In this document: piece by piece, positions 26,199 to 34,595 of the stretch
How the letters are laid out: each line of letters starts with the position of its first letter
Position numbering within the stretch: the stretch's first letter is position 1
Origin: VRUE01 sp963774405
Lineage (GTDB): Bacteria > Actinomycetota > Thermoleophilia > Solirubrobacterales > 70-9
Length of the DNA stretch: 64,000 nt
Assembly (NCBI GenBank): GCA_963774405.1
Contig: CAVZEV010000002.1
Span: 62,001 to 126,000 of the forward strand
Direction of reading: 5' to 3'
The notes under the pieces: model-generated
Told to the model about the DNA's origin: nothing
Database searches by the model: none
Seen by the model: only the letters and a program-made list of their open reading frames with translations
Made by a program: the position numbers and the translations under genes

Positions 26199-27085
26199 TG
26201 CGCGCCGGTGAAGCTAGCACAGACGCGCACCGCGTCCTCGACATCGATCTTCATCTGGGCGATCAGCTCCTCGACGCCGGCGAAGCGCTTCTCGCCGCGC
26301 AAGCGCTCGACGAAGGCGACCCGCAGCTGACTGCCGTAGAGATCGCCCTCGTAGTCGATCAGGTAGGTCTCGATCAGGACGCCGCGGCCGCTCTCGAAGG
26401 TCGGCCGCACGCCGACGTTGACCGCCGCCGGGACGCCGTTGGCGAAGGCCGCGTAGACGCCGTGGCCGGGAATCGCGAGGCGGTCGTCGGGGACGATGTT
26501 GGCGGTCGGGAAGCCGAGCTCGCGGCCGCGCTGGTCGCCGCTGACGACCTCGCCCTCGACCATGAAGGGAGCGCCGAGGCAGTGGCGGGCGCCCTCCATG
26601 TCGCCGGCGGCGACGAGGGCGCGGATGCGGGTCGAGGAGATCGTCTCGCCGTCGGTTTCGACCAGCGGTACGACCCGCGTCTCGAACTCCTCGCGGGCGG
26701 CGAGCATCGCCGGGTCGCCCTTGGCCTTGGCGCCAAAGCGGAAGTTCTCGCCGACCGAGACCCGCTCGGCGCCGAGCTTGGCGATCAGCACGTCCTCGAT
26801 GAATTCCTCGGCGCTGCGCCGGGCGAACTCCTGGTCGAAGGGGATCACGACCAGCTCGTCGACGCCGAGCCCCTCGATCACGTCGCGCTTGACCCCGAAG
26901 GGCATGATCAGCTTCGGCAGCGCCGCCGGGTGGATGACCTCCAGCGGGTGGGGATCGAAGGTGAGCACCGTGTCGGCCCCCTTGATCACGGCCTGGTGCC
27001 CGCGGTGGACGCCGTCGAAGGTGCCGATCGCGACGTGCCGCGGCCGCGGCTCGGCGTCGGGCAGGGATGTGACTTGGATGCTCAC
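26195..27085 (-). CDS. ribF: Bifunctional riboflavin kinase/FAD synthetase
   Basis: 296 residues. The N-terminal adenylyltransferase domain has GTFDGVHRGHQ and SSTRIRALVAAGD; the C-terminal kinase domain has GRELGFPTANI and GVYAAF. It converts riboflavin to FMN and then FAD. It follows truB, with a 47-bp hairpin element occupying the gap, and overlaps rpsO. Confidence 0.93.
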   Translation of the reverse strand: MSIQVTSLPDAEPRPRHVAIGTFDGVHRGHQAVIKGADTVLTFDPHPLEVIHPAALPKLIMPFGVKRDVIEGLGVDELVVIPFDQEFARRSAEEFIEDVLIAKLGAERVSVGENFRFGAKAKGDPAMLAAREEFETRVVPLVETDGETISSTRIRALVAAGDMEGARHCLGAPFMVEGEVVSGDQRGRELGFPTANIVPDDRLAIPGHGVYAAFANGVPAAVNVGVRPTFESGRGVLIETYLIDYEGDLYGSQLRVAFVERLRGEKRFAGVEELIAQMKIDVEDAVRVCASFTGAQ

Positions 27086-27094
27086 AGTTGGCCG

Positions 27095-27141
27095 TTCCGG
27101 TGCGCTTTATCCCCGTATAGGAGGGAAAAGGACCACCGGAA
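27095..27141. repeat. 47-bp intercistronic hairpin element, copy 1
   Basis: Fills the truB-ribF gap: it starts 9 bp from the ribF ATG and ends 3 bp from the truB stop. Arms of about 20 nt begin TTCCGGTG and end CACCGGAA around a 7-nt loop. The same 47-bp design occurs at 41983-42029 and 51059-51105. Relative to transcription this copy has the same orientation as copy 3. Confidence 0.88.
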
Positions 27142-27144
27142 GGC

Positions 27145-27799
27145 TCATCGTAGGGCCTGGGCGGCCGCGGGGACCATGTCGGCGACCTCGCCCAAGGTGA
27201 GCTCGCGGCCGGCGTCCTCGACCCGGAAGGGGCCGATCGCGGTGCGGCGCAGCTCGGCGCAGTAGGCGTCCTCGAGGGTCTCGATCAGGGTGCGGATGTA
27301 GGTGCCGGCCGAGCACTCGACCTCGTAGGAGGCGCCCTCAGCGTCGCTGTCGAGCAGCTCGGCGCGGTAGACCTCGACCTCGCGTTCGGGGGTCTCGACC
27401 GTCTCGCCGCGGTGCGCCTTGCGGTAGAGGCGCTCTCCGCCGACCCGCACGGCCGAGGTCATCGGCACCCGCTGGCGCACCGTCCCGGTCGGCAGCTCCA
27501 GGGACTCGGGGATGCGCCCGGTCTCGCGCAGCTCGCCGTCGGGGTCGCCGGTGCTGGAGCGCCAGCCGAGGCGGGCGCGCGCCACGTAGGTCTTCGGCAG
27601 CTCGACCAGGAAGCGCTGCAGGCGGGTCGCCCGCCCGATCAGGACCAGGAGCAGGCCGGTGGCAAAGGGGTCGAGGGTGCCGGCGTGGCCGACTTTCTCG
27701 CCGCGGCGCTCGCGCCTGCACGGCGAGCACGATGTCGTGCGAGGTCTTGCCCGGCGGCTTGTCGCAGAGCAGCACCGAGCCCGCGCCTGCCTCTGCCAC
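27145..27799 (-). CDS. truB: tRNA pseudouridine(55) synthase, one frameshift
   Basis: It begins with GTG at 27799 (VAEAGAGSVLLCDKPPGKTSHD), three bases after the nrnA stop. The catalytic aspartate lies in HAGTLDPFATG. The C-terminal part (CSAGTYIRTLIETLEDAYC) reads to TGA at 27145. One extra base near 27713, in the CAGGCGCGAGCGCC context, shifts the frame after AVQAR. It makes the T-loop pseudouridine of all tRNAs. Confidence 0.87.
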
Positions 27800-27801
27800 G
27801 C

Positions 27802-28806
27802 TCAGGGGCCGAGCTGGGTTTTCACTTCGCCGCAGAGGAAGTTGACCAGCTCTTTCAGCTCGAGATCGGTCGAGAAGCCGGCGGCCCGCTTGTGACCTCC
27901 TCCGCCATGCTTGCGGGCCATCGCGGAGACGTCGATCTCGCCGCCGCTGGAGCGCAGGCTGACCTTGCGCGCGGCGCGCCCGCGGTCGCCCTGGTCGCGG
28001 ATCAGCGCCGCCACCTTGGAGCCCTCGATCGAGCGCAGGTGGTCGATGATCCCCTCGGTCATCTCCTCCCCCGCCCCGCTCGCCTCGTAGTCGGCGTCGG
28101 TGATGTAGGCGACGACGAGGCGCTCGCCGCAGTAGCGCTTGATGCCCTCCAGCGCGCGCGAGAGCAGGCGCAGCTTCTCGATCGGCACGTGCTCGTAGAG
28201 GCGGCGGTAGGTCTCGTCGACCGTGGACCCCGGCGTCGATCAGGTCGGCGGCGATCCGGTGGGTGCGGGCGTTCGTGTTCTCGTACATGAACTTGCCCGT
28301 GTCGGTGATCAGGCCGACGTAGAGCGCGGCGGCGATCTCGGGCGTGATCTCGGCCCCCAGCGCGGACGCCAGCTCGTAGACGATCTCCGCCGTCAGGAGG
28401 CGCCAACCTCGACCAGGTTGACGTCGCCGAAGCGGGTGTTGTCGTGGTGGTGGTCGATGTTGATGCGGAAGTTGTCGCCCTCGCTGAGGAACTCGACCGG
28501 CATGCGGTCGATGTTGCCGCAGTCGAGGAAGATCACGGTGCGGTCGGCCATGTCGGCGGGCGGCTCGTGGAAGACCTCCTCCAGCGGCAGGAAGCGGTAC
28601 TCGATCGGCAGCGGGAACTCCTTCGCCGCCATGAACATCACCGAGTCCTTGCCGAGCTGGCCGAGCAGGTGGTGCATGCCGAGCAGCGAGCCGAGCGCGT
28701 CGCCGTCGGGCCCCTCGTGGGCGGTGAGCAGGAAGCGCTCGCGCGAGCGCAGCTCGGCGAGGACGTCCTCGATGCCGGCCGTGGTTGCCACGCCGCCGTC
28801 GCTCAT
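27802..28806 (-). CDS. nrnA: DHH-family oligoribonuclease/pAp phosphatase, two compensating frameshifts
   Basis: The N-terminal DHH domain has HEGPDGDALGS and the DHHHD signature INIDHHHDN. The C-terminal DHHA1 domain has GGGGHKRAAGF. It degrades 2-5-mer RNAs and dephosphorylates pAp. Frame breaks lie near 28397 (one base missing after VEVGAS) and near 28227 (one base extra after LIDAGV), so the total length remains divisible by three. The ATG at 28806 has a strong GGAGG eight bases upstream, although the rbfA frame reads through it without a stop. Confidence 0.85.
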
Positions 28807-29145
28807 CGCTTCTTCCTCCCTCTCGAGCAGTTCGGTGATCCGCATGCCCTGCTCGACGGTCTCGTCGTAGCGGAAGCTCAGGGTCGGCGTGCGCTTCATC
28901 CGCGTCTCGGCGGCGATCTTCGCCTGCAGCACGCCGTGCGAGGAGGCGAGGCCGGCCATCGTCTCTTGCCGCTCCTGCTCGGAGCCGAGCACGCTGACGT
29001 GCACCTTGGCGGCGCGCAGGTCGGGGCTGGTCTCCACGGAGGTCACGGTTACGAAGCCGATGCGCGGGTCGCTCAACTCGGCGATGGCAGCGCCAATCAC
29101 CTCGCGCAGCACCTCGTTGATGCGGCGCATGCGAGGAGTCGCCAT
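28393..29145 (-). CDS. rbfA: Ribosome-binding factor A, reading in frame into nrnA
   Basis: Residues 1-113 are a complete RbfA (MRRINEVLREVIGAAIAELS, DLRAAKVHVSVLGS, RTPTLSFRYDETVEQG). It is a KH-fold factor for 30S maturation and cold adaptation. No stop follows: the frame continues into the first 138 residues of NrnA and ends at the nrnA frameshift. Because nrnA has its own well-placed Shine-Dalgarno and this region has many indels, a lost ATGA overlap is more likely than a real fusion. Confidence 0.8.
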   Translation of the reverse strand: MATPRMRRINEVLREVIGAAIAELSDPRIGFVTVTSVETSPDLRAAKVHVSVLGSEQERQETMAGLASSHGVLQAKIAAETRMKRTPTLSFRYDETVEQGMRITELLEREEEAMSDGGVATTAGIEDVLAELRSRERFLLTAHEGPDGDALGSLLGMHHLLGQLGKDSVMFMAAKEFPLPIEYRFLPLEEVFHEPPADMADRTVIFLDCGNIDRMPVEFLSEGDNFRINIDHHHDNTRFGDVNLVEVGAS

Positions 29146-29146
29146 G

Positions 29147-31405
29147 CTACTCCAGCGTCTGCTCGACCTGCTTTGTCTCGAAGAACTCGAGCATGTCCCC
29201 CTCCTTGACGTCAGCGTAGCCGTCGAGGACGATGCCGCACTCCTGGCCCTCCTCGACTTCCTGCACGTTGTCTTTGAAGCGGCGCAGGGAGCCGAGTTTG
29301 CCGTCCCAGATCACGGTGCCTTCGCGGATCAGGCGGACGCTGGCGGTGCGCGTGACCTTGCCCTCGTTGACGATGCAGCCGGCGATGCGGCCGACCTTGG
29401 AGGCCTTGAAGGTCTGCTTGACCTCGGCCTCGCCGAGCGTCTCCTCGACCTCGATCGACTCCAGCATGCCCTCCATCGCGTTGCGCAGGTCTTCGGTGAT
29501 TTTGTAGATCACCGAGTAGGTGCGGACGTCGACGCCCTCGCGCTCGGCGGCGCGGCGGGCGTCGGCCAGCGGGCGGACGTTGAAGCCGATGATGATCGCT
29601 TCGGAGGCCGCGGCCAGCATCACGTCGGACTCGTTGATGCCGCCGGTCTGGGAGTGGATGATGTTGATCCCGACCTGCTCCTGGGGGACCTTGGCGATCT
29701 CGTCCTGGAGCGCCTCCAGCGAGCCGGCGACATCGGCCTTGAGCACGATGTTGAGCTCCTTGATCTCGCCCTCCTGGACCCGCGAGAAGACCTCCTCGAG
29801 GCTGACCTTGCGGGCCTGACGGCGGGCCAGCTGCTCGGTCTTGAGCCGGTTGGCGCGCTCCTGGGCCTCCTGGCGGGCGCGGCGGTCGTTCTCGACCGCG
29901 TGGACGAACTCGCCCGCGTCGGCGACGCCGTCGAAGCCGAGCACCTCGACCGGCATCCCCGGCCCGGCGCTCTGCACGCGCGTGCCGGTGAAGTCGTGCA
30001 TCGCCCGCACCCGGCCCCACTGCGGCCCGGCGACGAGCGAGTCGCCCACTTTCAGCGTGCCGCGCTGGACCAGGATCGTCACCACGGGGCCGCGGCCGGG
30101 ATCGAGCTGGGACTCGACCACCGTGCCCGAGGCGGGCGCGTCGGGGTTGGCGCCCAGTTCCTCCAACTCGGTGACGAGCAGGATCATCTCGAGCAGCTTG
30201 TCGAGCCCTTCGTGGGTCTTGGCCGAGACGTCGACGTAGACCGTGTCGCCGCCCCAGTCCTCGGGGGTGAGCCCATCGGCGGCGAGCTCGTTGCGGACGC
30301 GGTCGGGCTGGGCGCCCTCCTTGTCGATCTTGTTGACCGCGATCAGGATCGGCACGTCGGCGGCGCGGGCGTGGTCGATCGCCTCTTTGGTCTGCGGCAT
30401 CACGCCGTCGTCGGCGGCGACGACGACCACGGCGATGTCGGTGACCTTGGCGCCGCGAGCGCGCATCGCCGTGAAGGCGGCGTGGCCGGGCGTGTCGAGG
30501 AAGGTGATCGTCTTCTCGTCGTGGTGGACCTGGTAGGCGCCGATGTGCTGGGTGATGCCACCGGCCTCGCCGGCTGCCACCTCGGTCTCGCGGATCGCAT
30601 CGAGCAGCGAGGTCTTGCCGTGGTCGACGTGGCCCATGATCGTGACCACGGGCGGCCGGTCGGCGAGCTCCTCGTCGGAGTCCTCGAAGGCGGGTTCCTC
30701 GGGTTCCTCGTCGGCGGCGGTGAGGATCTCGATCTTGCGGTCGTACTCGTCGGCGATCGCGGCGATCGACTCGTCGGTGAGGGTCTGGGTCAGCGTCGCC
30801 ATCTCCCCCATCATCATCAGCTTCTTGATCACCTCGGAGCTGCCCAGGCCGAGCAGCTCGGCGACCTCGCGCACGGTCGCGCCGGCCGGGACCTTGGTCG
30901 CCTCGGGCTCAGCTGCCTCGACTTTGGGCGGCGGCTCCTCCAGCATCGGCCGGCGGCGGCGTCCACCGCGACGGCGCGGCGGGCGCTGCGGCGGCGGGCC
31001 GCCCATCTGATCGCGGCGAGCGGCCTGCGAATCGATCACGACGCGGCGCTTTTTGCCGCTCGCGGCGGCTCCACCGCCGCTTGCGGGTTTGCCGGCGGGC
31101 CGAACCGGGCCTTTGGAGGCCGCGGGGGCCTTGGCAGCAGGTTTGGCGGCGGCAGGCTGTGCCGGCGCGGGCTTTGCCGGCGCCTCTTTGGCGGGCGCGG
31201 AAGGAGCGGGCTTCTTGGCCTCTGTCGGGGCGGCAGCAGCGCCACCGTTCCCCTTGGCGGCCTGGATCGCCTTCAGCGCGTCGGCCTCCTCAACGCTGGA
31301 GGCAGCGGCTTTCGCCTCGATCCCGGCGCTCTTCAGCGCGGCCAGAACCTCTTTGCTCTCCAGCCCCTGCGCTTTCGCGATCTCATGTACCCGCTTTTTT
31401 GCCAC
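29147..31405 (-). CDS. infB: Translation initiation factor IF-2
   Basis: 752 residues, starting with GTG that overlaps the nusA stop (TAGTG). An N-terminal IF2_N region (KRVHEIAKAQGLESKEVLAA) is followed by a long Ala/Pro/Lys-rich linker. The GTPase motifs are GHVDHGKTSLLD, DTPGH and NKIDKEG, and domains II-IV carry the initiator-tRNA-binding C-terminus. It delivers fMet-tRNA to the 30S subunit. The position in the nusA-infB-rbfA operon is classical. Confidence 0.96.
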   Translation of the reverse strand: MAKKRVHEIAKAQGLESKEVLAALKSAGIEAKAAASSVEEADALKAIQAAKGNGGAAAAPTEAKKPAPSAPAKEAPAKPAPAQPAAAKPAAKAPAASKGPVRPAGKPASGGGAAASGKKRRVVIDSQAARRDQMGGPPPQRPPRRRGGRRRRPMLEEPPPKVEAAEPEATKVPAGATVREVAELLGLGSSEVIKKLMMMGEMATLTQTLTDESIAAIADEYDRKIEILTAADEEPEEPAFEDSDEELADRPPVVTIMGHVDHGKTSLLDAIRETEVAAGEAGGITQHIGAYQVHHDEKTITFLDTPGHAAFTAMRARGAKVTDIAVVVVAADDGVMPQTKEAIDHARAADVPILIAVNKIDKEGAQPDRVRNELAADGLTPEDWGGDTVYVDVSAKTHEGLDKLLEMILLVTELEELGANPDAPASGTVVESQLDPGRGPVVTILVQRGTLKVGDSLVAGPQWGRVRAMHDFTGTRVQSAGPGMPVEVLGFDGVADAGEFVHAVENDRRARQEAQERANRLKTEQLARRQARKVSLEEVFSRVQEGEIKELNIVLKADVAGSLEALQDEIAKVPQEQVGINIIHSQTGGINESDVMLAAASEAIIIGFNVRPLADARRAAEREGVDVRTYSVIYKITEDLRNAMEGMLESIEVEETLGEAEVKQTFKASKVGRIAGCIVNEGKVTRTASVRLIREGTVIWDGKLGSLRRFKDNVQEVEEGQECGIVLDGYADVKEGDMLEFFETKQVEQTLE

Positions 31406-32889
31406 TACGCTTGCTCTGCCTCCTCGGCGACTGCTTCAGCTTCCGGCTCGGGCTCCGAAGCTCCGTCCTCCTCGGCTGCCGGCTCCTCCTCGACAGCTTC
31501 GGGCTCCGGAACCTCCTCGACGAATTCGGACTCGGCCTTGGCGACGATCTCATCGACCTGGCCCTGATCGGCGTCGGGGTCGGCGAGGATCTCGATTTCC
31601 GCCTCGGGGATCGAGGCGAGGACGGCGATCTGGTTGGTCTCGAAGCGGCTCAGCGCCTGGTGGGAGGGCAGGCCGCAGTAGGTCGAGCCCTCGATCGCCG
31701 CGTTGGGGCAGCGGCGGCCGTTGGAGAGCACCGCCATGCAGCGACCGTCGAAGGTTTCTTCGCCCTCGTACTCGACGTCCTGATCCTCCTGGGAGAACTC
31801 GGTCTCGGACTTGATGTCGACGCGCCAGCCGGTCAGGCGGGCGGCGAGGCGGGCGTTCTGGCCGTCGCGGCCGATCGCCAGCGAGAGCTGGTCGTCGGGG
31901 ACGATCACCGTGGCCTGGCGCTCGTCGTCGTCGACGATCACCTCGCGCACGCGGGCCGGCGAGAGCGCCTTGGCGACGAAGCGGGCCGGCTCGTCGTTGT
32001 GGGGGATGATGTCGATCTTCTCGCCGCGCAACTCGGAGACGACCATGCGCACGCGCGAGCCGCGCGGGCCGACGCAGGCGCCGACCGGGTCGACGCCATC
32101 GGCGTGGGAAATAACCGCGATCTTCGAGCGGTAGCCGGGCTCGCGGGCGACGCCGACGATCTCGACCAGCTTGTCGGCGATCTCCGGCACCTCCATTTCG
32201 AAGAGCTTCTTGATCAGCTCGGAGCTGCGCCGCGAGACGACGATCGCCGGGCCTTTGGTCGAGTCCGAGACGTCGGTGATCACGGCCTTGACCCGCATGC
32301 CGTGGTCGTAGCGCTCGTTGTAGACCTGCTCGGACTTGGGCAGCAGCGCCTCGACCCGCTCGCGCAGCTGGACCAGCGTGTAGCGCTTGTCGGACTGCTG
32401 GATGATCCCGGTGATCAGCTCGCCGACCCGGTCCTGGTACTCCTCGAACATCATCATCCGTTCGGCCTCGCGAATCCGCTGTAGGATCACCTGCTTGGCC
32501 GTCTGGGCGGCGATGCGGCCAAAGTCTTCGGGGGTGACGTCGCGGGTCTCGATCTGGTCCTCGTAGGGCGCGATCATCTCCGGATCGAGCTCGGGGTCCT
32601 CGGGCTCGCGCAGCTCGCCCGTCTCGGGATCGACTTCGCGCTCTTCCTCCTCCTGCGCCTCGGCCGCTTCGGCGAGCAGCTTCTCCTCCAGCTCGGGCGG
32701 CAGGATCAGTTCGAAGACGAGGAAGTCGCCGGTTTCGTGGTCGAGGTCGACGCGGGCGTATTTGGCCGCTCCAGGCGTCTTCTTGTAAGCGGAGAGGAGC
32801 GCGTCGGCGAGCGCGTCCATCAGCTTGTCGGCGGAGATCCCCTTCTCCTGCTCCAGTGCCTTGACTGCTTCGACGATCTCCTTGCTCAC
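31405..32889 (-). CDS. nusA: Transcription factor NusA with a Cys/His-rich C-terminal motif
   Basis: 494 residues from a GTG that overlaps the rimP stop. The N-terminal RNA-polymerase-binding domain, an S1 domain (YDHGMRVKAVITDVSDS) and two KH domains (GACVGPRGSRVRMVVSEL, LSLAIGRDGQNARLAARL) are present. Beyond KH2 a CMAVL...RRCPN...TYCGLPSH motif looks like a small zinc-binding module, followed by an acidic tail of about 80 residues. It controls pausing, termination and antitermination. Upstream extension of the open frame into the rimP gene is spurious. Confidence 0.94.
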   Translation of the reverse strand: MSKEIVEAVKALEQEKGISADKLMDALADALLSAYKKTPGAAKYARVDLDHETGDFLVFELILPPELEEKLLAEAAEAQEEEEREVDPETGELREPEDPELDPEMIAPYEDQIETRDVTPEDFGRIAAQTAKQVILQRIREAERMMMFEEYQDRVGELITGIIQQSDKRYTLVQLRERVEALLPKSEQVYNERYDHGMRVKAVITDVSDSTKGPAIVVSRRSSELIKKLFEMEVPEIADKLVEIVGVAREPGYRSKIAVISHADGVDPVGACVGPRGSRVRMVVSELRGEKIDIIPHNDEPARFVAKALSPARVREVIVDDDERQATVIVPDDQLSLAIGRDGQNARLAARLTGWRVDIKSETEFSQEDQDVEYEGEETFDGRCMAVLSNGRRCPNAAIEGSTYCGLPSHQALSRFETNQIAVLASIPEAEIEILADPDADQGQVDEIVAKAESEFVEEVPEPEAVEEEPAAEEDGASEPEPEAEAVAEEAEQA

Positions 32890-33125
32890 TGGATCTCCTT
32901 GTGATTGCGGTACTTGGGGCCGGGCGAGGAAACCTCCAGCGCGTACTCGGCCCGCAGGTGGTTGAGGTGGTGGGTGACCCGTTCGCAGAGGGCGAGGTCG
33001 ACGCCCTCGGGATGGTCGATGAAGAGGCGCAGCGCTTCTTTGCTCGGCTGCTCGAGCGCGACCAGGTCGAGCTCGGAGTCGAGCTCGCTGAGCTGGTGTT
33101 GGATGTCTTGCTGGAGGTCTGCCAT
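32886..33125 (-). CDS. rimP: Ribosome maturation factor RimP, N-domain only
   Basis: 79 residues from MADLQQDI. The sequence follows the RimP N-terminal domain (VDLALCERVTHHL, YALEVSSPG) but ends ten residues after SSPG, where the family continues with a C-terminal SH3-like domain of about 70 residues. The stop overlaps the nusA GTG and contains a good AAGGAG ribosome-binding site, so the end looks natural rather than frameshifted. RimP assists 30S assembly. Confidence 0.75.
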   Translation of the reverse strand: MADLQQDIQHQLSELDSELDLVALEQPSKEALRLFIDHPEGVDLALCERVTHHLNHLRAEYALEVSSPGPKYRNHKEIQ

Positions 33126-33137
33126 TGGCGTTGAGGC

Positions 33138-33163
33138 GTAAAAAAAGTGGGCCAGGCCCACTT
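33138..33163 (-). terminator. Intrinsic terminator in the rimP-nusA leader (attenuator candidate)
   Basis: Read leftward, a perfect AAGTGGG/CCCACTT stem with a CCTGG loop is followed by a run of seven T. It ends about 13 bp before the rimP ATG, and a TATACT -10 box lies upstream of it (33197-33202). Transcripts from that promoter must pass this terminator before the operon that encodes NusA. Confidence 0.8.
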
Positions 33164-33196
33164 CCGGAACTGCGGTGAGACGAAAAGCTGAAAGCG

Positions 33197-33202
33197 AGTA
33201 TA
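33197..33202 (-). promoter_or_regulatory. -10 box of the rimP-nusA-infB promoter
   Basis: TATACT reads on the minus strand. The expected transcript start near 33190 gives a leader of about 65 nt that contains the terminator hairpin. No good TTGACA-like -35 is seen at 16-18 bp, where the 90-bp repeat begins. Confidence 0.5.
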
Positions 33203-33221
33203 GCTCGGTCTAGCCGTAGGG

Positions 33222-33311
33222 CCAGCGGGCCTGTCGCCGCAGGAACCCCCACCCCTTCCGGTAGCTAAAGCTTCCTCAGGGGCGGGCGCCGCCTACGGCG
33301 CCACCCGCTGG
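33222..33311. repeat. ~90-bp palindromic element, intergenic copy
   Basis: It starts three bases after the coaBC stop. Outer arms are CCAGCGGG and CCCGCTGG and the centre is AGCTAAAGCT; the whole can fold as an imperfect hairpin. Its complement shares long blocks (GTGGCGCCGTAGG, GAGGAAGCTTTAGCTACCG, CTGCGGCGACAG) with 36793-36886, inside the pyrKD gene, at roughly 80% identity by eye. Confidence 0.85.
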
Positions 33312-33313
33312 AG

Positions 33314-34559
33314 CTACGTCTTCGGCTGAGCTGCCCGGGTTCGAAGCTGGTCGACTCTCTGGAGGATCTTTTCGGCCACAACGTCCTTCGAAGCTTGCGG
33401 GACCTCCGTGTCGCTCGCTGAGTCGATCAGGGTTACGGCGTTTTCTTGGCTCTCGAAGCCGATTGCGGGGTTCGAGATGTCGTTGAGGACTATTAGGTCG
33501 GCGTTCTTCCGCTGCAGCTTCTCCCTCGCCCGGCTGACGTTGTCGCCGGCTTCGGCGGCGAAGGCGACTACGGTCTGCTCATCGGTCCGTGTTGCCGTGA
33601 GGCCGGCGAGGATGTCTTCGGTGGGCTCCAGGTGGAGGTCGAGGGAGGCGTCGCGGGTTAGCTTGCCGAGTGCAACGTCGCTTGCCTTGAAGTCGGCGGG
33701 GGCGGCGGCCATTAGGAGGAGCCTGGGAATCGGGGAACTCGGCTCGGGCCGCGTCGGCTAGCTGCGCGGTGGTCTCGACGTCGATGCGGTGGATGCCGGG
33801 GGGCTCGGGGAGGCTGACGTTGGCGGCGATCAGGGTGACGTCTGCGCCGCGGCGGGCGGCGGCGGCGGCAAGGGCGATGCCCATGCGGCCGCTGGAGCGG
33901 TTGCCGAGGAAGCGGACGGAATCGATCGGCTCGCGGGTGCCGCCCGCGGTGACGAGGACTCGCAGGCCGTCCCAGGGGCGCTCGCCGGTGGGCAGCTCGG
34001 CTTCGACGCGGGCCAGCAGGCTGGCGGGGTCGGGGAGGCGACCCTTGCCGTGCTCGCCGCGCGAGGCGAGAGCGCCCTCGTCGGGGTCGATCACGGTCAC
34101 GCCGCGCTCGCGCAGGGTCGCCAGGTTGGCCTGGGTGGCCGCGTCTGCGTACATGCGGTCGTTCATCGCCGGCGCGAGGAGGCGCGGTGCCGTGCAGGCG
34201 AGGAAAGAGGTGGTGACCATCGAGTCGGCGGCGCCGGTGGCGAGCTTGGCGACCGTGTTGGCCGAGGCCGGGGCGATCAGGTAGGCGTCGCAGTTGGTGG
34301 CCAGCTCGAGGTGGCCAATCGGGTCGTGCGAGGGAGCGAGATCGCCGGGAAAGGCACCCCGCATCGGGTCGCGGTCGAACTCGGAGAGCAGCACGGGCGC
34401 GCCGACGATGCCCTCGAAGGAGGCGGCACCGACGAAGCGGGTCGCGCCTTCGGTCATCAGCACGCGGACGCCATGGCCTGCCGTCGTCGCCAGGCGCGCC
34501 AACTCAAGCGCCTTATAGGCGGCAATCCCTCCGCTTACGCCGAGCAGGATTCTGGCCAT
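33314..34559 (-). CDS. coaBC: Phosphopantothenoylcysteine decarboxylase/synthetase, one frameshift
   Basis: The N-terminal CoaC flavoprotein domain has LLGVSGGIAAYKA, the catalytic His region (PSHDPIGHLEL) and APAMNDRMY. The C-terminal CoaB domain has VTAGGTREPIDSVRFLGNRSSG and, in another frame, MAAAPADF and KNADLIVLNDIS. One extra C near 33733 breaks the frame after FPDS. It makes 4'-phosphopantetheine for coenzyme A. Gene order gmk-rpoZ-coaBC is typical. Confidence 0.88.
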
Positions 34560-34595
34560 GGCTGTTCCTCGTGGTCCGGCCGTGCCGGAGCGCGC

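Noticed and set aside
28889..31567. A rightward open frame of about 890 codons opposite infB
   Set aside because: Shadow of infB and rbfA; composition is typical of antisense frames in high-GC DNA, and it has no family motif.
32890..33252. N-terminal extension of NusA by about 120 residues
   Set aside because: The extension only re-reads rimP and the leader in another frame; the GTG at 32889 with AAGGAG is the proper start.
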